Assembly: GCA_009886115.1 (NCBI GenBank)
Contig: VFJJ01000026.1
Coordinates: 1 to 64,000 of the forward strand
Direction of reading: 5' to 3'
Origin: Actinomycetota bacterium
GTDB taxonomy: Bacteria > Actinomycetota > Acidimicrobiia > IMCC26256 > VFJJ01
DNA: 64,000 nucleotides
Shown here piece after piece: positions 59,338 through 64,000 of the stretch. Position 1 is the first letter of the stretch. Each line of letters opens with the position of its first letter. Under the pieces are notes generated by a model that did no database searches, was not told the DNA's origin, and saw only the letters and a program-made list of their open reading frames with translations. The translations under genes and the position numbers were made by a program.

Positions 59338-60069
59338 ATGATCGAGCGAGAGATCGATGTCGAGACGCCCGACGGTCTGATGAAGACCTTCGTCGTGCAC
59401 CCGGCACATGATGGACCGTCGCCGGTTGTGCTGTACCTCATGGACGCGCCGGGGATCCGTCCGGCCCTGCACGACATGGCGTCGCGGTTGGCGTCGGCCG
59501 GGTACTACGTCATGATGCCCTACCTGTTCTACCGGGGCGGGCCGTTCCGTACGTTCGGCCAATCAGACGAGGACATGCACGCCCGCCAGGAGCTCATGCA
59601 GACCGTGACGCCGACGAACATCGTGGGCGACGCCGCCGCTGTGTTGGATGTTGCCGCGAGTGATCCGGCAGCCCGCGGCGGCCCGGTGGGCGCCGTCGGG
59701 TTCTGCATGAGCGGCGGGCTGGTGGTCGCACTGGCCCGGAGCATGCCCGAACGCATCGCCGCGGTGGCGTCGATCCACGGCGCGTGGCTCGTGCGCGACA
59801 CCGTTGACTCGCCGCACGTCGGGCTGGAGACGGCGCGCGCTGAGGTGTACCTCGGTTGGGCCGACAACGACCCCACCGCCCCGACCGAGGACCTTCACGT
59901 CATGCGCGACGCCCTCGAGCGGGCTGGTGTGCGCTACACACTCGACTTCATCGCCGACGCGGTGCACGGCTACGCCCCACCGGGAACCGAGCGCTACAAC
60001 CGAGCAGCATCGGAGCTGCACTGGGAACGGGTCCATTCGCTGCTGCGGCGCACCCTGAAGGAGACCTGA
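59338..60069 (+). CDS. Dienelactone hydrolase family protein
   Basis: A 243-residue alpha/beta hydrolase with the classical dienelactone-hydrolase nucleophile: Cys123 in GFCMSGG. The acid is Asp in GWADNDPTAP and the base His in DAVHGYAPPG. YVMMPYLFYRGG is a typical lid segment. ATG 59338 is used; the frame upstream is shadow of add. It is followed 2 bp later by an amidohydrolase. Its connection with nucleoside metabolism is unclear; it may belong to a separate catabolic pair with that amidohydrolase. Confidence 0.85.
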   Translation: MIEREIDVETPDGLMKTFVVHPAHDGPSPVVLYLMDAPGIRPALHDMASRLASAGYYVMMPYLFYRGGPFRTFGQSDEDMHARQELMQTVTPTNIVGDAAAVLDVAASDPAARGGPVGAVGFCMSGGLVVALARSMPERIAAVASIHGAWLVRDTVDSPHVGLETARAEVYLGWADNDPTAPTEDLHVMRDALERAGVRYTLDFIADAVHGYAPPGTERYNRAASELHWERVHSLLRRTLKET

Positions 60070-60071
60070 CC

Positions 60072-61346
60072 GTGACGAGAGACCTGGACGGCACAGACCG
60101 CGACGACCGCTACGTCATCGTGTCGTCAGACGCCCATGCCGGTGCGACGATCACCGGGTACAAGGCGTTCCTGGCATCGTCCTGGCACGACGAGTTCGAC
60201 CGTTGGGCGGCGGCGGTCGTCAATCCGTGGCACGACACGAGCGACACAACCAACTGGAACCACACCGACCGCCTCGCGGCCATGGACCTCGAAGGTGTCG
60301 CCGGCGAGGTGCTGTTCCCCAACACGCTTCCCCCGTTCTTCGACATCCTGGCCCACCTGAGCGGCGTGCCCCGGACCCGCGACGAGCTCGATCGCCGCTG
60401 GGCGGGGCTCCAGGCGCACAACCGCTGGCTCGTCGAGTTCTGCGGCCAGGCCCCCGATCGGCGCCGCGGCCTCATCCAGCTGCTTCCCAACGACATCGAC
60501 GCCGCGATCGCCGAGATGCGCGTGGCCCGGGAGCACCCGGTCATCGGTGGCGTCATGCTCCCGGCGGTTCCGCCCAACCACACGGTCGAGCCCTACTTCC
60601 ACGAGCGCTACGACCCGCTCTGGGCGGCGTGCGTCGAGCTCGGTTTCCCCGTCCACCAGCACCAGGGGACGGGGGCCCCCGACGTCGGTCTCGATCAGGA
60701 CGTCGCGCGGTCGCTCTTCTTCGTCGACCTCGAGCTCTGGACCCGCCTCACGATGAGCCACCTCATCGTCGGGGGCGTCTTCGAGCGCCATCCCCGGTTG
60801 CAGGTCGTGTGGACCGAGATGCCCGGGCTGCGCTGGGCCGTCGAGGACCTCGAGCGCATGACCCGCAACCTCGGCGTCGTCCAGTCACGCTTCTTCGGCA
60901 CCCGCTACAACCTGTCGCACACGTTCGGCTCGGCCACCGCCGATGGCCTCTCGCTCACGCCCATCGAATACTTCCGTCGCAACTGCCTCATCGGCGCCAG
61001 CATGATGCCGCGCCACGAGATCCACCTCGTCCACGTGCTCGGCACCGACCGGATCATGTGGGGTCACGACTTCCCGCACGAGGAGGGCTCGACGCCGTAC
61101 ACGTCCGACGCGCTGCGCGCCACGTTCGCCGACTTCGACGAGACCGAGTGCCGGACGCTGCTCGGAGAGACCGCTGCCGCGCTCTACGGGTTCGACCTCT
61201 CGGTCCTGACCCCGCTCGCACAGCGGATCGGTCCCTCCGTCGACCTCGTCCACACCCCGCTGACCGCCGACCCCCCGTCTCGGGGATCAGCGTTCTGGGA
61301 GCCCGACGAGCTCGCCCTGGCGCTCGGCAGCCGCCGAGGTCCGTGA
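60072..61346 (+). CDS. Metal-dependent amidohydrolase (amidohydrolase-2, decarboxylase/hydrolase type)
   Basis: A 424-residue TIM-barrel hydrolase of the amidohydrolase-2 (COG2159-like) group. SSDAHAGATITGY carries the first metal motif (D-x-H), FPVHQHQGTG the central His, and IMWGHDFPHEEGS the late Asp/His. These proteins act as decarboxylases of aromatic acids or as hydrolases. GTG 60072 starts 2 bp after the preceding stop, so the pair is coupled. It is convergent with the purine phosphorylase. Substrate unknown. Confidence 0.84.
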   Translation: MTRDLDGTDRDDRYVIVSSDAHAGATITGYKAFLASSWHDEFDRWAAAVVNPWHDTSDTTNWNHTDRLAAMDLEGVAGEVLFPNTLPPFFDILAHLSGVPRTRDELDRRWAGLQAHNRWLVEFCGQAPDRRRGLIQLLPNDIDAAIAEMRVAREHPVIGGVMLPAVPPNHTVEPYFHERYDPLWAACVELGFPVHQHQGTGAPDVGLDQDVARSLFFVDLELWTRLTMSHLIVGGVFERHPRLQVVWTEMPGLRWAVEDLERMTRNLGVVQSRFFGTRYNLSHTFGSATADGLSLTPIEYFRRNCLIGASMMPRHEIHLVHVLGTDRIMWGHDFPHEEGSTPYTSDALRATFADFDETECRTLLGETAAALYGFDLSVLTPLAQRIGPSVDLVHTPLTADPPSRGSAFWEPDELALALGSRRGP

Positions 61347-61408
61347 CCGCGACCCGGACCGGTTCCGACGTCCCAGTCGGTGAGGCGGGCGCGGCGCATG
61401 GCTACGAC

Positions 61409-62260
61409 TCACATCGTGGTTTCGGGCCCTTCGAGGCCCTCGAGGACGCCGCGCAGGAGCGCCATCATGCGCGGCCCGGCGTCGAGGCCCGCGGCGAGCA
61501 CGTCGTGGTGGTCGAGTCCGTCGCCCGAGAGGCCCGCAGCCAGATTGGTGACCAGCGAGACACCGAGCACCTCGGCGCCGAGGTGCCGGGCGGCGATCGT
61601 CTCGAGAACGGTCGACATGCCGACGAGGTCGGCGCCGAGCAGGCGCAGCATGCGGATCTCGGCCGGGGTCTCGTAGGCGCCGCCCAGCAGACCGGCGTAG
61701 ACGCCCTCGCCCAGGGTCGCGTCGACGCGATGGGCCAACGCCCGCAGGCGCGGCGAGTACGCGTCGGTCAGGTCGACGAAGCGTGAACCCCGATCGGACG
61801 GGAACGGCCCGGCCATCGGCGAGGCGCCCGTGAGGTTGAGGTGATCCGACAGCACCACCGGCGTGCCCACCCCGAAGGCGGGGTTGATCGAGCCCGCCGC
61901 GTTGGTGAGCACAACGGTGCGACAACCCGCGGCGATGGCCGTCCTGACACCGTGCACGACCGTGGCGACGGGATGGCCTTCGTAGTAGTGGCACCGTCCG
62001 GCGAGCACGAGCACGGCCCGGCCGCCGACGGACAGCGACGACAGCGTGCCCTTGTGACCGCCCACGCTCGGCGCCGGCATGCCGGGCAGCGAGCTCATGG
62101 GGATCTCGGCGATGACCGTGCCGAGGCCCGCTGCGGCGTCGCCCCAACCCGAGCCCAACACGACGGCGGCATCGTGGCGCTCGACGCCGACCGCGCTCGC
62201 CAGGGCGGCGGCGGCCTCCTCGGCCAGGACGAAGGGATCGGTGTTCGTCGTTGCGCTCAT
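61409..62260 (-). CDS. punA: Purine-nucleoside phosphorylase (trimeric type)
   Basis: A 283-residue trimeric [49 protein letters not shown], and the purine-binding [21 protein letters not shown] with VTNLAAGLS. It phosphorolyses inosine, guanosine and deoxy forms. It is leftward, immediately downstream of the two aldehyde dehydrogenase genes, the arrangement expected for deoxynucleoside breakdown with acetaldehyde removal. Confidence 0.92.
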   Translation of the reverse strand: MSATTNTDPFVLAEEAAAALASAVGVERHDAAVVLGSGWGDAAAGLGTVIAEIPMSSLPGMPAPSVGGHKGTLSSLSVGGRAVLVLAGRCHYYEGHPVATVVHGVRTAIAAGCRTVVLTNAAGSINPAFGVGTPVVLSDHLNLTGASPMAGPFPSDRGSRFVDLTDAYSPRLRALAHRVDATLGEGVYAGLLGGAYETPAEIRMLRLLGADLVGMSTVLETIAARHLGAEVLGVSLVTNLAAGLSGDGLDHHDVLAAGLDAGPRMMALLRGVLEGLEGPETTM

Positions 62261-63133
62261 TCACGTCCCCATGGGATGCCAGACCGACTTCATCTCGCAG
62301 AAGGCTGTCAGAGCCGCGACCGACTGAGCCGATTCGGCGAGCCAGTCGCACTCGCCCCGACCCGGGTTGATGACGCGCAACACGTGGTCGGCGCCGAGAA
62401 ACGCGACCTTGCGGCTCAGCTCGACATCGGCGCCGCCCACGTCGAGCGCGTCGACCTCCTCGTGCCCGGCCAGCCAGGGGGCCAGCTCGGCGGCGCGCCC
62501 GGTGAGGAGGTTCACGACACCTCCGGGCACGTCGGACGTCGCCAGCACCTCGGCCAACGACACCGCCGACAGCGGCCAGCGACCACCGACGACAGCCACG
62601 ACGGTGTTACCGCACACGAGCGCCGGGGCCAGGCGCGACACCAAGCCGAGCAGCGGCGGATCGTCGGGGGCGAGGAGCCCCACGACACCGATCGACTCGG
62701 GGATCGTGAAGGCGAAGTACGGGCCAGCCACGGAGTTCTGCGTGCCGAGGACATGCCCGAGCTTGTCGGCCCATCCCGCGTACCAGACCCAACGGTCGAC
62801 GGCCGTCGAGACCTCGACCTCGGCCTCGCGCTCCGAGGAGCCGCCGGCGACGAGCTCGCTCTCGAACTGGGACCGACGAGATTCCATCAACTCGGCGACG
62901 CGGTAGAGGATCTGTCCCCGGTTGTACGGCGTACGGGCCGCCCAACCCGCCCAGGCGCCCCGGGCGGCCCTCACGGCGTCGCGGAGATCCTTGCGCGAGG
63001 CCCTCGACGCCTGGGCGACGGTCGCTCCCGTGGGGGTGACGACCGGGTACGTGCGTCCCGACTCGGAACGGGGGAACTCGCCACCCACGAACAGCTTGAG
63101 GGTGCGGCGGACAGCGAGACGGTCGTCGGTCAT
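62261..63133 (-). CDS. Short aldehyde-dehydrogenase-like subunit lacking the catalytic domain
   Basis: A 290-residue protein with an ALDH N-terminal (cofactor) domain (LFVGGEFPRSESGRTYPVV, RVAELMESRR, ESIGVVGLLAPDDPPLLGLV), but the sequence jumps to the end (VNLLTGRAAELAPWLAG..., AFCEMKSVWHPMG) without the catalytic Cys domain or Glu motif. Such short partners follow a full ALDH in several actinobacteria and resemble the non-catalytic second half of ALDH16. It overlaps the upstream full ALDH by 4 bp (ATGA). Probably a structural or regulatory subunit, not a broken gene. Confidence 0.75.
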   Translation of the reverse strand: MTDDRLAVRRTLKLFVGGEFPRSESGRTYPVVTPTGATVAQASRASRKDLRDAVRAARGAWAGWAARTPYNRGQILYRVAELMESRRSQFESELVAGGSSEREAEVEVSTAVDRWVWYAGWADKLGHVLGTQNSVAGPYFAFTIPESIGVVGLLAPDDPPLLGLVSRLAPALVCGNTVVAVVGGRWPLSAVSLAEVLATSDVPGGVVNLLTGRAAELAPWLAGHEEVDALDVGGADVELSRKVAFLGADHVLRVINPGRGECDWLAESAQSVAALTAFCEMKSVWHPMGT

Positions 63134-64000
63134 GACCCTGACCCTCCCGCGAGCCCGGCTGGGGACGGGGACGGCAGCGGGGACGGCGGCGGGGACGGGG
63201 ACGGGAAGGGTTCGAGCTCGAGGTAGGACTCGAGGCCGTGGCGGCCTCCCTCACGACCGAACCCGCTCTCGCGATAGCCCCCGAACGGCGATGCCGGATC
63301 GAACCGGTTGAACGTGTTGGCCCACACGACCCCGGCCCGGAGCCTCTGCGTCGTCCAGAGGATCTTGGAGCCCTTCTCGGTCCACACCCCGGCCGAGAGC
63401 CCGTAGCGGGTGTTGTTGGCCTTGGCCACCGCTTCCTCGGGGGTGCGGAACGTGAGCACCGACAGCACGGGTCCGAAGATCTCCTCCCGGGCGATGCGGT
63501 GCGTCTGCTGCACGTTGCTGAACACCGTGGGAGGGAACCAGTAGCCGGCCTCGGGCAGCGCACACTCGGGCTGGTAGATCTCCGCCCCCTCGGCGACACC
63601 GGCATCGACCAGCTCGGTGATGCGCTCGAGCTGCTCGGCGCTGTTGATCGCCCCGAGGTCGGTGTTCTTGTCGAGCGGATCGCCGACCCGCAACGTCGAG
63701 AGGCGCACCTTCAGCCGGTCGAGCACCTCGTCGGCCACGGACTCCTGGACGAGCAGGCGTGAGCCGGCGCAGCACACGTGACCCTGGTTGAACCAGATGC
63801 CGTTGACGATCCCCTCGACGGCCTGGTCGAGGGCGGCGTCGTCGTAGACGATGTTGGCCGCCTTGCCTCCGAGCTCGAGGGTGAGGCGTGTGGGCCGGTC
63901 CTTGCCCGCGAGGACTCGCTGGATCTCCTTGCCCACACTGGTGGAGCCGGTGAAGGCGACCTTGTCGACGTCGGGATGGGTGACCAGCGCAGCACCCGTC
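63130..64000 (-). CDS. Aldehyde dehydrogenase, C-terminal part (runs off the right edge)
   Basis: The visible 290 or so residues include FTGSTSVGKEIQRV (cofactor side), the general base in LELGGKAANIVYDD, the nucleophile Cys in FNQGHVCCAGSRLL, EEIFGPVLSVLTF, and NTFNRFDPASPFGG with the usual C-terminus. It is therefore catalytic, unlike its downstream partner. The tail FPSPSPPPSPLPSPSP is a low-complexity extension. It lies in the PNP operon and may oxidise acetaldehyde from deoxyribose-phosphate aldolase; that gene, if present, would be beyond 64000. Confidence 0.87.
   Translation of the reverse strand, partial: TGAALVTHPDVDKVAFTGSTSVGKEIQRVLAGKDRPTRLTLELGGKAANIVYDDAALDQAVEGIVNGIWFNQGHVCCAGSRLLVQESVADEVLDRLKVRLSTLRVGDPLDKNTDLGAINSAEQLERITELVDAGVAEGAEIYQPECALPEAGYWFPPTVFSNVQQTHRIAREEIFGPVLSVLTFRTPEEAVAKANNTRYGLSAGVWTEKGSKILWTTQRLRAGVVWANTFNRFDPASPFGGYRESGFGREGGRHGLESYLELEPFPSPSPPPSPLPSPSPAGLAGGSGS
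63161..63205. repeat. GGGGAC-type repeat at the 3' end of the aldehyde dehydrogenase gene
   Basis: Irregular copies of GGGGAC, with GGCAGC and GGCGGC variants, encode the Pro/Ser tail on the minus strand. It follows the same pattern as the other in-frame repeats in the window. Confidence 0.7.

Overview
This is 64 kb of very GC-rich DNA (about 70 % by eye) from an actinobacterium, most likely an uncultured or marine/soil lineage such as Acidimicrobiia. The evidence is the codon use, frequent GTG starts, a mycothiol-ligase-like (MshC) cysteine ligase, an F420/flavin LLM oxidoreductase, many crotonases, SDRs, P450s and CaiB-type CoA transferases, and 4-bp ATGA/GTGA overlaps inside operons. The taxon is inferred. 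No rRNA, tRNA, CRISPR array, transposase, phage gene or recognisable transcription factor was seen, and no gap between genes exceeds about 280 bases.

Region 1 (1-27.7 kb) is lipid, steroid or xenobiotic type CoA catabolism. It has five enoyl-CoA hydratase-family genes (one cut by the window edge), four SDRs, an LLM oxidoreductase, a CMD/AhpD-like protein, a CitE-like lyase, two aminoglycoside-phosphotransferase-fold kinases, a kynurenine-formamidase-like cyclase, two D-aminoacylase-type amidohydrolases around an acyl-CoA ligase, a P450, a tandem-fused CoA transferase and a PLP aminotransferase. Two genes here are broken: a methyltransferase lacking its N-terminal half and a P450 with an in-frame internal deletion.

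Region 2 (27.7-40 kb) holds two tandem secreted Ig-like proteins that share an upstream palindrome, an MshC-like ligase, a two-subunit ABC exporter with the asymmetric ATP sites of heterodimeric exporters, a deletion scar joining the 5' ends of an FAD oxidoreductase and a CoA transferase, a ThDP enzyme, a class III aminotransferase and an aldehyde dehydrogenase.

Region 3 (40-64 kb) starts with a HisN-like phosphatase and glycolate oxidase glcDEF with a co-transcribed 73-residue protein. A nucleoside-salvage island follows: uracil phosphoribosyltransferase, pseudouridine kinase and glycosidase, a BMP-type nucleoside ABC importer, cytidine deaminase, pyrimidine nucleoside phosphorylase, adenosine deaminase and purine nucleoside phosphorylase. 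A catalytic plus non-catalytic aldehyde dehydrogenase pair runs off the right edge. Together these would import nucleosides and pseudouridine, deaminate and split them, return bases to nucleotides and send (deoxy)ribose phosphates to central metabolism.

Two signals are not explained by the genes. Four families of 35-65 bp intergenic palindromes (eight copies) sit in tandem and in divergent gaps, two of them in open frame with a downstream gene. Short tandem repeats in multiples of three (9, 12 and 18 bp) recur inside protein termini and linkers and next to upp. Three deletion junctions in 30 kb also deserve checking, as real decay or as assembly error.
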